Shown: positions 26,133 through 35,878, numbered from the stretch's first letter. The stretch: 64,000 nt of DNA from Oceanibium sediminis (GCF_003265325.1 NZ_QGNX01000001.1:248001-312000); one strand, 5' to 3'. Program-made: numbers and translations. Notes: a model not told the origin generated them from the letters alone.

Positions 26133-28541
26133 TCAGCTCCGCAGCGTTCCGCCGGTGGCCTTGGCGACATTGCTCACCACCTTGCTCGACACCGCCTCGA
26201 TCTGCTTGTCGGTCAGGGTGCCGGCGGTCGGCTCCAGCCGCACCGCGATGGCGATGGACTTCTTGCCCGCGCCCATCTGCGCCTCCGCCCGCTCGCCGGT
26301 GAAGACGTCAAAGACGCTGACATCGGCGATCAGCGCCTTGTCCGCGCCCAGCGCGGCACGCAGCAGCGCCTCGGAGTCCACGTCCTGGTCGACGACGAAG
26401 GCGAAGTCACGTTCGACCGCCTGGAAGTCCGAAACCTCCAGCGCGGGGCGGGTCTTCGTCGCCTTCTTCGGCATCGGGATGCTGGCGGGGAAGACGGTGA
26501 AGGCCACCGCCGGTCCCTTCACGTCCAGCGCGCTCAGCACCGCGGGGTGCAGCTCTCCGAACACCGCCAGCGGGGTCTTCGGCCCAAGGCTCAGCACGCC
26601 CGAGCGTCCGGGGTGGAACCAGTCCGGCGCGCTGCGCAACGTCATCAGCTTCGCGGGCGCGCCCAGTGCCGCCAGCAGTGCCAGCGCGTCGGCCTTCGCG
26701 TCGAAAACGTCCACCGCCCGGCGCGCGCCGAAGGGGTCGCGCGGACCCGTGTGCCCGACCCGCAGGCCGGTGGCGGCGACGCCCTGGTCCTCCGGCTCAC
26801 CGCCGGACCAGACCGGGCCGACCTCGAACAGGCCCAGGTCCATGAAGCCGCGCGCCTGGTTCCGCGCCACCGCCTGCAACAGGCCCGGCAGCAGCGACGG
26901 GCGCATGTGGCTCATCTCCGACGAAATCGGGTTGCCGACGCTGACCGCGTCCGAGCCGCCGCCGAACAGCGCGGCGCTTTTCTGGTCGATGAAGGAATAG
27001 GTGACGCATTCGTTCAGCCCCAGTGCCGCGATCTGGCGCCGCGCGATGCTGTCGCGCTTTTGCGCCGGCGTCAGCAGCGGGCGGGTTACACCGGGATTGC
27101 GCGGCATCGGCCGCCCCTCCAGCCGGGTCAGCGAGGTGACGCGCGCCACTTCCTCGACCAGGTCCGCCTCGCCCTGCACATCCGGCCGCCAACTTGGCAC
27201 CCAGACCTCGAAACCATTCGCTTCCTTGGCGACCCCGAAGCCGAGGCTGGTCAGGATACGCACCTGCTCCTCAGCCGTGATGTCCATGCCTACGAGGCTC
27301 GACACCCGCTTGGCATCCAAGCTGTAGCAGCGCGACGTATCGGGCACCGCACCGGCGGTGAACACCTCGGACGGGGTGCCGCCGCAAAGCTCCAGGATCA
27401 GCCGCGTCGCCATCTCGATCCCGTCGGGCGTGAAGGCCGGATCGATCCCCCGCTCGAAGCGATAGCGCGCGTCGGAGTTGACCTTCAGCGCGCGCCCGGT
27501 CTGCGCGGTCCGGTTCGGGTCGAAATAGGCCCCTTCGAGGAAGACGTTCACCGTCTCCTCCGTGCAGCCAGAGGCGATGCCGCCCATTACGCCGCCAATG
27601 GATTCCACGCCGTTGTCGTCGGCGATCACCGTCTCGCCCCCGGTGAAGGTGTAGGACTTGTCATCGAGCGCGGCGATCGTCTCACCCGGCTTCGCGGCCC
27701 GCACCACCAGGTTGCCGGCCACCTTGTCTGCGTCGAACACGTGCAGCGGGCGGTTGCGATCGAAAGTCATCAGGTTGGTGATGTCCACCAGCGCCGAGAT
27801 CGGGCGCAACCCGATGGCGCGCAGCCGCTTCTGCAACCACTCGGGCGAGGGGCCGTTCTTCACGCCCCGGATCACGCGGCCCATGAACAGAGGGCAGGCT
27901 TCCTCGGCGATCCCCTCGTCGAGGATCACCTCGATCGGGCAGGGGAATTCCCCCTTCACCGGCGCGATCGGGCTGGTGACCAGCTTGCCGAGGCCCCGCG
28001 CGGCCAGGTCACGCGCGATCCCCGCCACGCCCAGCGCATCGGGGCGGTTCGGGGTGATCGCGATCTCGATCACCGGGTCGTTGGCGTTCACATGGTCGAT
28101 GTAGCGCGTGCCGAGCGGCGCGTCCGCGTCAAGTTCGACAATCCCGTCATGGGCGTCCGACAACTCCATCTCACGCTCGGACAGCATCATGCCGTGGCTT
28201 TCTACGCCGCGGATCTTGCCGACCTGGATCGTGGTGTCGATGCCCGGGATGTAGGCGCCGGGATGGGCCACCACGACCTTGATGCCCGCCCGCGCGTTCG
28301 GCGCGCCGCAGACGATCTGCTTCTCGCCCTGGTCGGTCAGAACCTGGCAGACGCGCAGCCGGTCCGCATCGGGGTGCTGCTCGGCGCGCAACACCTCGCC
28401 GATGGTAAAGGCGCCCAGGCGTTCGGCGGGGTCCTCGACCCCCTCCACCTCAAGACCGAGGTCGGTCAGCGCGTCGAGGATCTGCTCCAGCGACGTGTCG
28501 GTTTCCAGGTGCTCTTTCAGCCACGACAGGGTGAATTTCAT
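26133..28541 (-). CDS. pheT: Phenylalanine-tRNA ligase beta subunit
   Basis: Beta chain of the alpha2-beta2 bacterial enzyme that charges tRNA(Phe). 802 residues, full length. Domains in order: N-terminal B1 and OB-type tRNA-binding region (VVAHPGAYIPGIDTTIQVG), B3/B4 editing domain, B5 (EVFTAGAVPD onward), the catalytic-like core (IDPAFTPDGIEMATRL) and a C-terminal ferredoxin-like anticodon-binding domain (QAVERDFAFVVDQDVDSEAL). pheS, normally directly upstream, is absent here: the upstream neighbour is an opposite-strand sulfotransferase gene. Confidence 0.95.
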   Translation of the reverse strand: MKFTLSWLKEHLETDTSLEQILDALTDLGLEVEGVEDPAERLGAFTIGEVLRAEQHPDADRLRVCQVLTDQGEKQIVCGAPNARAGIKVVVAHPGAYIPGIDTTIQVGKIRGVESHGMMLSEREMELSDAHDGIVELDADAPLGTRYIDHVNANDPVIEIAITPNRPDALGVAGIARDLAARGLGKLVTSPIAPVKGEFPCPIEVILDEGIAEEACPLFMGRVIRGVKNGPSPEWLQKRLRAIGLRPISALVDITNLMTFDRNRPLHVFDADKVAGNLVVRAAKPGETIAALDDKSYTFTGGETVIADDNGVESIGGVMGGIASGCTEETVNVFLEGAYFDPNRTAQTGRALKVNSDARYRFERGIDPAFTPDGIEMATRLILELCGGTPSEVFTAGAVPDTSRCYSLDAKRVSSLVGMDITAEEQVRILTSLGFGVAKEANGFEVWVPSWRPDVQGEADLVEEVARVTSLTRLEGRPMPRNPGVTRPLLTPAQKRDSIARRQIAALGLNECVTYSFIDQKSAALFGGGSDAVSVGNPISSEMSHMRPSLLPGLLQAVARNQARGFMDLGLFEVGPVWSGGEPEDQGVAATGLRVGHTGPRDPFGARRAVDVFDAKADALALLAALGAPAKLMTLRSAPDWFHPGRSGVLSLGPKTPLAVFGELHPAVLSALDVKGPAVAFTVFPASIPMPKKATKTRPALEVSDFQAVERDFAFVVDQDVDSEALLRAALGADKALIADVSVFDVFTGERAEAQMGAGKKSIAIAVRLEPTAGTLTDKQIEAVSSKVVSNVAKATGGTLRS

Positions 28542-28737
28542 CGATCCGCCTATTCTGGGTCAGCTACGGGACGCGGGCCTTCTACCCCAGTTCGCCCGTG
28601 AAGGGGAAGGCCCGGCGCACGGGCCGGGCGCGATTGGCCCGCGCAGGGCGGCGCGCGCGCGATGACCCGCCCGCTTGCGCGCCCCCTGCGCCCGTGGCAC
28701 TCAGGGACCGCAGATCCGAAGGACGTTCCGAAACCCG

Positions 28738-29517
28738 ATGAGCGATGCACCCACGCAAGGCCGCCGTAAGGCGATTCCCGATCATCCGGCGGTGTTTCGC
28801 TTCCTGTCGGGCCACGGGCTGCCGGGCGGGCCGCCGCCCCATCCCGGCCCCGCGACGGTGTTTCTGCATATCCCCAAGACCGGCGGCACGTTCCTGACCG
28901 ACCTGATCCTGCACAACCTGCAGGAACGGGACCAGCCGGACCTGTTCTACGCGCCGCACTGGATGAGCGCGGCGCGCACCGGACGGATCTTCGGACCCGA
29001 CCGGCGGCTCGCGCTGATCCTGCGCGACCCCGTGGCGCGGTTCCGCTCCGCCTGGGATTCGCGCCTCGCCAGGGGACGCCCCGCCTATGACACTCCCTGG
29101 AGCGCGGCCGAGGAAAAGGTCTTCGCCCGCTACCCCACCCTCCGGCACTTCCTGCGAGAGGCAGTACACCCGAACCCGCGCACCCGGCGCCGCGCCCTGA
29201 AACTGATGAACGGCATGGCGCTGGTGCCGCGCGGCTATGCCCACGCCTTCGGCTCGGCGCGCAAGGCACAGGCGCTGCTGCCCAACATCACCGTCTGCCT
29301 GCCGCTCGAAAAACTCGCGCCCAACCTCGACCAGGTGATGCACGGCCTCGGGTTCGCGGAGTACACCCTCGCCCCCGACCTGGCGGAAAACCGCGCCAGC
29401 ACCCGCGCCACCCCGCTTTCGGCACTGGACAAACGCCTGCTCGCCTGGCTCCTGCGCGAGGACATCCGCATCCACAAACTGCTGATGCGCCACGCCCGGA
29501 CCCTGCACGACCTGTAA
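28738..29517 (+). CDS. Sulfotransferase family protein
   Basis: 259 residues. The 5'-phosphosulfate loop FLHIPKTGGT is at 42-51, and the 3'-phosphate binding segment LILRDPVARFRSAW is at 93-106, so a PAPS-dependent sulfotransferase is likely. There is no signal peptide, and the N-terminus is hydrophilic. The acceptor is unknown; related bacterial enzymes act on glycans, lipids or small metabolites. The start is the second in-frame ATG (28738), which starts MSDAPTQGRR. A 30-bp repeat follows its stop. Confidence 0.78.
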   Translation: MSDAPTQGRRKAIPDHPAVFRFLSGHGLPGGPPPHPGPATVFLHIPKTGGTFLTDLILHNLQERDQPDLFYAPHWMSAARTGRIFGPDRRLALILRDPVARFRSAWDSRLARGRPAYDTPWSAAEEKVFARYPTLRHFLREAVHPNPRTRRRALKLMNGMALVPRGYAHAFGSARKAQALLPNITVCLPLEKLAPNLDQVMHGLGFAEYTLAPDLAENRASTRATPLSALDKRLLAWLLREDIRIHKLLMRHARTLHDL

Positions 29518-29518
29518 C

Positions 29519-29548
29519 TCCAAAGTCTTCAAATATCCCCGCCGGAGG
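29519..29548. repeat. 30-bp gene-end repeat, copy A
   Basis: The plus-strand element begins TCCAAAGTC, continues with TCAAATATCCCCGCCGGAGG and starts 2 bp after the sulfotransferase stop. Related copies are at 49612-49642 and 59064-59088. Confidence 0.65.
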
Positions 29549-29598
29549 CCCCCGCCCGCCCCTTGCGCCACGCCGGCCTATCGCCCAGAACCGATCCC

Positions 29599-30033
29599 AT
29601 GAGACGTTTTGGCCAAGCCCCCCGCCCCGGCATCCGCTATATCACCCGACCCGGTGCCTACGCGCTGATCCGACGGGGGCGGTCGCTACTTGTCACCGAG
29701 CAATCCAGTCCTTGGCCCGAAATCCAGCTTCCCGGCGGCGGTATCGACCCCGGCGAAACCCCGATCGAGGCGCTGCAACGCGAGGCGCTGGAGGAAACCG
29801 GCTGGCGGTTGCGCGTGCTGCGCAAGCTCGGCGTCTACCAGCGCTACACCTACATGCCCGACTACGGGATCGAGGCGCGCAAGATCTGCCACATCTACCT
29901 TTGCGCGCCGGGCCTGCACCTCGGCCCGCCGTCGGAACCCGGGCACCGGGCGTTCTGGATGGACGGGCTGGCGGCGGCAGAGGCGCTGGCCAGTCCCGGC
30001 GACGCCTGGTACGCGGCACGCGCCCTGCGCTGA
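29599..30033 (+). CDS. NUDIX hydrolase
   Basis: 144-residue pyrophosphohydrolase. The NUDIX box is complete: GGGIDPGETPIEALQREALE then ETGW, with the catalytic Arg-Glu and Glu-Glu pairs spaced as in the family. The substrate (nucleoside diphosphate derivative) is not predictable. ATG at 29599 begins MRRFGQAPRP; an upstream in-frame ATG at 29563 would add 12 residues. Confidence 0.85.
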   Translation: MRRFGQAPRPGIRYITRPGAYALIRRGRSLLVTEQSSPWPEIQLPGGGIDPGETPIEALQREALEETGWRLRVLRKLGVYQRYTYMPDYGIEARKICHIYLCAPGLHLGPPSEPGHRAFWMDGLAAAEALASPGDAWYAARALR

Positions 30034-30054
30034 GGCGTGACGCCCAGCGCCGGT

Positions 30055-30318
30055 TCACATGTTGCGAAGCGCCGCGATCAGTTCGTCCTTGGTCATGTCC
30101 GAGCGCCCCTCGATGTCCAGCTCCTGCGCGCGCTCATAAAGCGCATCGCGGGTCCATTCCTCGTAAGGGGCGGCCTGCCCCCCCTTTTTCGCGGGGGACT
30201 GGTCCTCGCTGGCCTGGGCGTTCGCGATACGCGCCGCCTTTTCCTTTGACGCGCCCTCTTCGCGCAGGGCGTCATAGGTATCGTCATCCTTGATGGTGGG
30301 GCCGTGTTTCTTGCTCAT
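30055..30318 (-). CDS. Small protein with Rho N-terminal-like (SAP-type) C-terminal domain
   Basis: 87 residues. The N-terminal half (SKKHGPTIKDDDTYDALREE, ASKEKAARIANA) is charged; the C-terminal half (TRDALYERAQELDIEGRSDM, TKDELIAALRN) is a helix-extended-loop-helix resembling the Rho_N/SAP domain, which can bind nucleic acid. Function unknown. Similar small proteins occur widely in alphaproteobacteria. Confidence 0.72.
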   Translation of the reverse strand: MSKKHGPTIKDDDTYDALREEGASKEKAARIANAQASEDQSPAKKGGQAAPYEEWTRDALYERAQELDIEGRSDMTKDELIAALRNM

Positions 30319-30381
30319 GTCGGATCCTTTCGCTCTGCTTTGAAAACCTCCAAGGTCGGCGATGGGTTCCTTTTTCGCGCC

Positions 30382-30822
30382 TCACAGCCGCCGCAGCGCC
30401 GCCTCCAGGCGCTCCAGGAAGCGGCTGCGGTCGCCCTTGGAAAAGGGCCGACCACCGCCCTGCAGGAACGGGTCGGCAGCGCGCAGGTCGGCCATCAGGT
30501 CGCGTGTCGCAAGGCGCTGGCCGATGTTCTTCGCGTCCAGCTCCTCGCCCGCGTGGGTCAGCACGCGGCCGCCCGCCTCGATACAGCGCGCGGCAAGGGG
30601 CAGATCGCCGGTGATGCAGATGTCGCCTTTGCCGATCCGCTCGGCGATCCACATGTCCGCCTCGTCCGGGCCGGCGGCGACGACCACCACCTCGACCAGC
30701 GGATCCGGGTTCGGGCGCAGCCCGCCGTTGCACACCATCTTGACGGGATGCTTGTGACGGCTGGCCACGCGCAGCACCTCGTCCTTCACGGGGCAGGCGT
30801 CGGCATCGACATAGATCGTCAT
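30382..30822 (-). CDS. YaiI/YqxD family protein (DUF188, PIN-like)
   Basis: 146 residues. MTIYVDADACPVKDEVLRVA is the family N-terminus; VAAGPDEADMWIAERIGKGD and CITGDLPLAARCIEAGG carry acidic residues characteristic of the PIN-like fold of DUF188. A nuclease role is often proposed but not shown. The start 10 bp after the AEC gene places it as the last gene of a five-gene run. Confidence 0.83.
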   Translation of the reverse strand: MTIYVDADACPVKDEVLRVASRHKHPVKMVCNGGLRPNPDPLVEVVVVAAGPDEADMWIAERIGKGDICITGDLPLAARCIEAGGRVLTHAGEELDAKNIGQRLATRDLMADLRAADPFLQGGGRPFSKGDRSRFLERLEAALRRL

Positions 30823-30832
30823 CGCGCGCCCC

Positions 30833-31756
30833 TCAGGAAACCAGGCCAATCGCCAACGACAGGGTGACGATGCTGATGACCGTCGACACCAGGATCGCCG
30901 AGGAGACCCGCATCGGCGCGACACCGTAGTGCTGCGCGATGATGAAGATGTTTCCCGCGACGGGCATCGCAGCGCTCGCGATCATCACCGCGACGATGGG
31001 CCCCGGCAACTGGAACACCAGGATCGCGAAGATCGCGACGGCCAGCGGGTGCAGGATCAGCTTCGCGCTGCTCAGCCAGAGCGCGACCGAAAACCGTTCC
31101 GCCGACTTGTCCGCAAGCGACGCGCCGATGGCGAACAGCGCGCAAGGGGTGGCGGCCCCGCCCAGCAGGTCAAGGAATTCCTGCCCCGCGCCGGGGATCG
31201 GAAGGGCGAGGTAGGACCACAGCAGCCCCACCGCGATGGACATGATCATCGGGTTCTTCACCAGCCCCATGGCGACCGAGGCGAACACCGAAAGCCGAAG
31301 CCTCCCTTCGCGTGACGCGACGATTATCGCCACGATCAGCGAGCCGAAGACAATCAGGTCCACCGCCAGCATCATCATTACCGGCCCCGCGGCCATCGGG
31401 CCAAGCAGGATCACCAGCATCGGCAGGCCAAGGAAACCGACGTTCCCGATCACGCCGCACTGCGCCTCGACCGCCGCTTCGGCGAAACCGGTGCCCCGGC
31501 GCAGCGCCACGATGGTAACCAGAACGTAGACGATGCCCGTGGCGTAAAGGTAGGCCAGCGCCAGTTCCGGGTTGAAGATCTGCTCGAACGGCAGGGTAGA
31601 GGCGAAGTTGAACAGCATCGCCGACAGCGCGAAATAGAAAACGAACTTCGTCAGATGCGCGACGGCTTCGCCCCGGAACAACCCCGACCGCGCGGCCCCG
31701 TAACCGGTGCCGATCAACAGGAAGAACGGCACGATCTTGAGGAAGATTTCGATCAT
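30833..31756 (-). CDS. AEC (auxin efflux carrier) family transporter
   Basis: 307 residues, about ten hydrophobic segments in two halves: FLLIGTGYGAARSGLFRGEA in the first and AIGASLADKSAERFSVAL before the second. Such carriers move small organic acids (malate, malonate) or related anions. Its start abuts the NYN gene stop directly (no spacer), so it is co-transcribed with it. The substrate is unknown. Confidence 0.85.
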   Translation of the reverse strand: MIEIFLKIVPFFLLIGTGYGAARSGLFRGEAVAHLTKFVFYFALSAMLFNFASTLPFEQIFNPELALAYLYATGIVYVLVTIVALRRGTGFAEAAVEAQCGVIGNVGFLGLPMLVILLGPMAAGPVMMMLAVDLIVFGSLIVAIIVASREGRLRLSVFASVAMGLVKNPMIMSIAVGLLWSYLALPIPGAGQEFLDLLGGAATPCALFAIGASLADKSAERFSVALWLSSAKLILHPLAVAIFAILVFQLPGPIVAVMIASAAMPVAGNIFIIAQHYGVAPMRVSSAILVSTVISIVTLSLAIGLVS

Positions 31757-32476
31757 CTACCGGCTTCTGCCGGTTTTCGGCGCGACACGGATGTAATGCG
31801 CATTTCCTTCCGAGCGGGTTTCCAGCGACTTCATCGCCCTGATCAGGTCCAGCAGCTTTCGGTGCCCCCATGTGCGCGGATCGAAATCCGGGTAGCGTTT
31901 GGACAGCTGCATGCCCACACGGCCCAGTTCGGCCCAGCCGGCGTCATCCTCGACATCGCCGAGCGCACTACGCACAAGCTGTTCGCCAGCAGATAGCGAT
32001 TCTGCCTTCGGCTTGGCCTCGGCCGCTGGGGCCGCCGCGCCGAGGTTCTCGATATAGATGAAGCGCTTGCAGGCCATGCGGAAAGCCTCGGGCGTCTTCT
32101 TCTGGCCGATGCCGTAGACGTCGTTGCCGTGCTCGCGGATGCGCTGCGCCAGCCTGGTGAAATCGCTGTCCGAGCTGACCAGCACGAAGCCGTCAAAGCG
32201 GCCCGTATGCAGCAGGTCCATCGCGTCGATCACCAGCGCGATGTCGCTGGCGTTCTTGCCCACGGTATTGGCCGGCTGATGGTGCGGCACGATCCCAAGC
32301 GCCGCCTGCGCGTTGGACCAGCCCTTCATGGTGGAGGAGGAAAAGTCGCCGTAGATCCGCCGGACCGAGGCTTCGCCGAGCGACGCGATTTCCTCAAAGA
32401 TCGCGTCGGCGGCCTTGTAGGACGTGTTGTCGGCGTCGATCAGCACCGCAAGCAGAGGGGTTTCGTTGGTACTCAT
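31757..32476 (-). CDS. NYN-domain (PIN-like) putative ribonuclease with C-terminal OST-HTH/LOTUS domain
   Basis: 239 residues. The N-terminal NYN domain has the acidic active-site residues: LIDADNTSY (about 12-20), DIALVIDAMDLLH and VLVSSDSDFTRLAQ. The C-terminal part (LVRSALGDVEDDAGWAELGR ... DFDPRTWGHRKLLDLIRAM) matches the OST-HTH/LOTUS fold, an RNA/G4-binding module. The combination predicts an RNA-targeted endonuclease (LabA/MARF1-like), unproven for the bacterial members. It lies in a run behind formaldehyde dehydrogenase. Confidence 0.82.
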   Translation of the reverse strand: MSTNETPLLAVLIDADNTSYKAADAIFEEIASLGEASVRRIYGDFSSSTMKGWSNAQAALGIVPHHQPANTVGKNASDIALVIDAMDLLHTGRFDGFVLVSSDSDFTRLAQRIREHGNDVYGIGQKKTPEAFRMACKRFIYIENLGAAAPAAEAKPKAESLSAGEQLVRSALGDVEDDAGWAELGRVGMQLSKRYPDFDPRTWGHRKLLDLIRAMKSLETRSEGNAHYIRVAPKTGRSR

Positions 32477-32482
32477 GGGTGG

Positions 32483-32868
32483 TCAGCTTCCCCGATAGTC
32501 GGCGCAGGCACGGTCCCCGTGCAGGGTTGCGGCCAGTTCGCGGGCCGCCGTGATATCTCCCATGTTGATCTGCCCGACGCCACCCTTGATCACCTCCATC
32601 ACGACCGGACTCATCAGGACGTGACCGCACACGATCATGTCCAGCTTCAGGCCGATCGAGGCGGCGGTCAGCTGCTCCAGTGAATAGGAGGGGGCTTCGG
32701 CGAAGCGGAAGAAGACGACCGCGCCGGGAAAAACCTCCTCCGCCTCGACTTGCAGGATCTGGTCGGGCGAGACGTTGAAGCCCTGCCCGTCCACCGCCAA
32801 TCTCAACACCGGGTCCGCGGCAGCCGGGGCCGCCGCGGACACAAGCGCCAGGATGGCGGCGGCGCGGA

Positions 32869-32872
<4 letters not shown>
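32483..32872 (-). CDS. Exported protein of unknown function, SecD P1-head-like
   Basis: 129 residues with a signal peptide (MIRAAAILALVSAAAPAAAD). The mature part contains GLKLDMIVCGHVLMSPVVME and GQINMGDITAARELAATL, which resemble the periplasmic P1 head subdomain of SecD (where the motif is gain/exclusion of strands before a lacking transmembrane part). No membrane helix follows. The start is TTG at 32872, overlapping the stop of the formaldehyde dehydrogenase gene, so it is translationally coupled. The SecD resemblance is by eye and only suggestive. Confidence 0.68.
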
Positions 32873-33981
<1,109 letters not shown>

Positions 33982-34168
33982 CGGCTTTCTCCGCTTGGAA
34001 TTCTCAGGGTTACGACACTGCCGCGCATGGCGGTTTTTTGCAAGCAGACGCAAGGCGCTTCGGAAAAAGCGCCCCGCGCGCGACGGAGTTTGCGCCCCGC
34101 CCCGTATGACATTTCAAGCGCGGCCCGAACCTGCCAGCGCGACGAGGCACCAACCCAGGATGGAAACA

Positions 34169-34699
34169 ATGAAACTTACCTCAAAACTCGCCATTGCCCT
34201 TGGCGCGACCGCGCTGACCCTTGGAACGCTGAGCTACGCCACCGCGCAGCCGGGCGACGGCCACGCCCGGATGGAACGCGGCGAACGGCACGGCGACGGG
34301 CACGGCGGCCAGTACATGCAGGCCCGCCAGCACCGGGGCGATTCCGATCGCGGCATGGGCCGGATGCGCGGCTTCCTCGAGGCGTTCGACGCGGATGGCG
34401 ACGGCGGCCTGACCCAGGAAGAAATCGACACCGCCCGCGCCGAGCGGCTGGCGGAATTCGACACGGACGGCGACGGCAGCCTCAGCCTGTCCGAGTTCGA
34501 GGCCCTGTGGCTGGACGCCATGCGTGAGCGCATGGTCGATCAGTTCCAGCGCCACGACGACGACGGCGACGGTCAGGTCACCGCCGAAGAGTTCGGCGAG
34601 CGCTTCAAGGGCATCGTGGCCGCGCGCGACACCAATGGCGACGGCGTGCTGAACGCCGACGACATGCGCCGGGGGCCGCGCCGCGCGCCCGCCGAGTAA
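34169..34699 (+). CDS. Exported calmodulin-like EF-hand protein
   Basis: 176 residues with a signal peptide (MKLTSKLAIALGATALTLGT through TAQ). Four canonical calcium loops follow at about 74-85 (DADGDGGLTQEE), 98-109 (DTDGDGSLSLSE), 130-141 (DDDGDGQVTAEE) and 154-165 (DTNGDGVLNADD), all with the Asp/Gly and position-12 acidic residues needed for calcium. A His/Gly/Arg-rich linker lies between signal and first loop. Role in the periplasm unknown. Start at 34169 has AGGA about 8 nt upstream; one three codons earlier is possible. Confidence 0.82.
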   Translation: MKLTSKLAIALGATALTLGTLSYATAQPGDGHARMERGERHGDGHGGQYMQARQHRGDSDRGMGRMRGFLEAFDADGDGGLTQEEIDTARAERLAEFDTDGDGSLSLSEFEALWLDAMRERMVDQFQRHDDDGDGQVTAEEFGERFKGIVAARDTNGDGVLNADDMRRGPRRAPAE

Positions 34700-34708
34700 C
34701 CGCCGGAA

Positions 34709-35179
34709 TCAGGCGGCCAGGTCCGCGCGGGTGCGCTCCAGCATCCGCGCGGCATCACCCGCCTCGCGGCCCTTTTCCACGAAATGCGCGCGGAAGATGT
34801 CCCGGTGATGCGGGGTGTCGTGATAGTGGTGCGGCGTGAGCGAGACCGACAGGATCGGCACCCCCGTCTCAAGCCCCGCCTGCATCAGCCCGTTGACCAC
34901 GGCCTGCGCCACGAACTCATGGCGATAGATCCCCCCGTCGACCACCAGCGCCGCCGCCGCGACGGCCGCGTACTGGCCGGAGGCGGCAAGCTTCTTGGCC
35001 AGCAACGGCATCTCGAACGCGCCGGGGACGTCGAAGACATCCACCTGCGACGCGGGGATGATCTGGGTGAAGCCGACCAGCGCCTGGTCGACGATCTCGC
35101 TGTGCCAGCGGGCCTTGATGAAGGCATATCGCTGGGCGGAGGTGCCGGGCTGACCGGCAAGCGCGTTGGGATGTGTCAT
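34709..35179 (-). CDS. ribH2: 6,7-dimethyl-8-ribityllumazine synthase, type II
   Basis: Penultimate step of riboflavin synthesis. 156 residues. VDVFDVPGAFEMPLLAKKLA (substrate loop), AALVVDGGIYRHEFVAQAVV and VPILSVSLTPHHYHD (catalytic His) are visible; the last block and the decamer-type N-terminus resemble the RibH2 of Brucella and Mesorhizobium. The gene stands alone behind an FMN riboswitch, as reported for RibH2 genes. ribA is about 24 kb away and has no such element here. Confidence 0.88.
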   Translation of the reverse strand: MTHPNALAGQPGTSAQRYAFIKARWHSEIVDQALVGFTQIIPASQVDVFDVPGAFEMPLLAKKLAASGQYAAVAAAALVVDGGIYRHEFVAQAVVNGLMQAGLETGVPILSVSLTPHHYHDTPHHRDIFRAHFVEKGREAGDAARMLERTRADLAA

Positions 35180-35270
35180 AATTTATCACCTCATGCAGTC
35201 GACACGAACCCACGGGCGATCACGATCACACCGCTGCCTGGGGCGTTTCGGCCCCGCGCCAGCGCGTGAT

Positions 35271-35409
35271 GCGTTCTCTCTCATCCGGACTGTGACCGTC
35301 GGCTCAGGAATTACACCTGATCTGCTGACCCCCGGCAAACCGGGGCGCTCGCGGGCTTGGGGCGCACCCCTTACCGCCGGTGGGGAATTTCGCCCCGCCC
35401 TGAGAACGC
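35271..35409 (-). promoter_or_regulatory. FMN riboswitch (RFN element) in the ribH2 leader
   Basis: Read on the minus strand, the RFN consensus is clear: P1 arm GCGTTCTC, CAGGGCGGGGCGAAATTCCC, CACCGGCGGTA, AGCCCGCGAGC, GGTCAGCAGAT, GTGTAATTCCTGAGCCGACG, and AGTCCGGATG closing with GAGAACGC. The closing stem is perfect (35271-35278 with 35402-35409). Ligand FMN; expected to repress ribH2 expression when flavin is plentiful. The spacer to the ribH2 ATG holds a hairpin at 35240-35255 and a GAGGTGAT ribosome site, with no clear T-run. Confidence 0.95.
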
Positions 35410-35461
35410 TAGTGTTGTGCATGATCGCCGCACATGGGGCAAGCCCTTAGGGGACCCGCGG

Positions 35462-35878
35462 TCAATCCGGGTCGACCGAGCTGCGCAGCGCCTTGATCTG
35501 CCCGCGCTTGGTCTTCGATTCCAGCCGGCGGCGTTTCGAGCCGAGCGTGGGGCGCGTCGGAATCCGCTTCTTCGGCCGCTCCAGCGCTTTCAGGATAAGC
35601 GCCTTCAGCCGCTCGCGCGCCTCCTCGCGGTTGCGGGCCTGGGTGCGGTGGGTGTCCACCTGCAGGATCAGCGCGCCTTCCTTGGTCCATCGCCGCCCCG
35701 CCAGGCGGCGCAGGCGGGACTTGACGGGCGGCGGCAGGTTGGGCGAGCGCTCCGCCTCGAAGCGCAATTCGACGGCGCTGGCAACCTTGTTCACGTTCTG
35801 CCCGCCGGGCCCCGAGGCCCGCACGAAGCTTTCCGTCAGCTCCCACTCGGCGATTTCGATCTGGTCGTTGATGCGCAT
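35462..35878 (-). CDS. arfB: Alternative ribosome-rescue peptidyl-tRNA hydrolase ArfB
   Basis: 138 residues. GPGGQNVNK at 23-31 carries the GGQ that hydrolyses peptidyl-tRNA on stalled ribosomes. The basic C-terminal tail (RPKKRIPTRPTLGSKRRRLE, SKTKRG) is the part that inserts into the empty mRNA channel. Both are intact. Functions as tmRNA backup. It lies downstream of the hairpin at 35947-35972. Confidence 0.9.
   Translation of the reverse strand: MRINDQIEIAEWELTESFVRASGPGGQNVNKVASAVELRFEAERSPNLPPPVKSRLRRLAGRRWTKEGALILQVDTHRTQARNREEARERLKALILKALERPKKRIPTRPTLGSKRRRLESKTKRGQIKALRSSVDPD

Noticed and set aside
25932-28601. 889-codon plus-strand frame
   Set aside because: Antisense of pheT, which has full family structure; the frame is His/Arg/Gln-rich.
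28542-28737. GC-rich hairpins between pheT and the sulfotransferase gene as a regulatory RNA
   Set aside because: Short stems expected by chance in GC-rich sequence; no T-box or other leader motif is seen.
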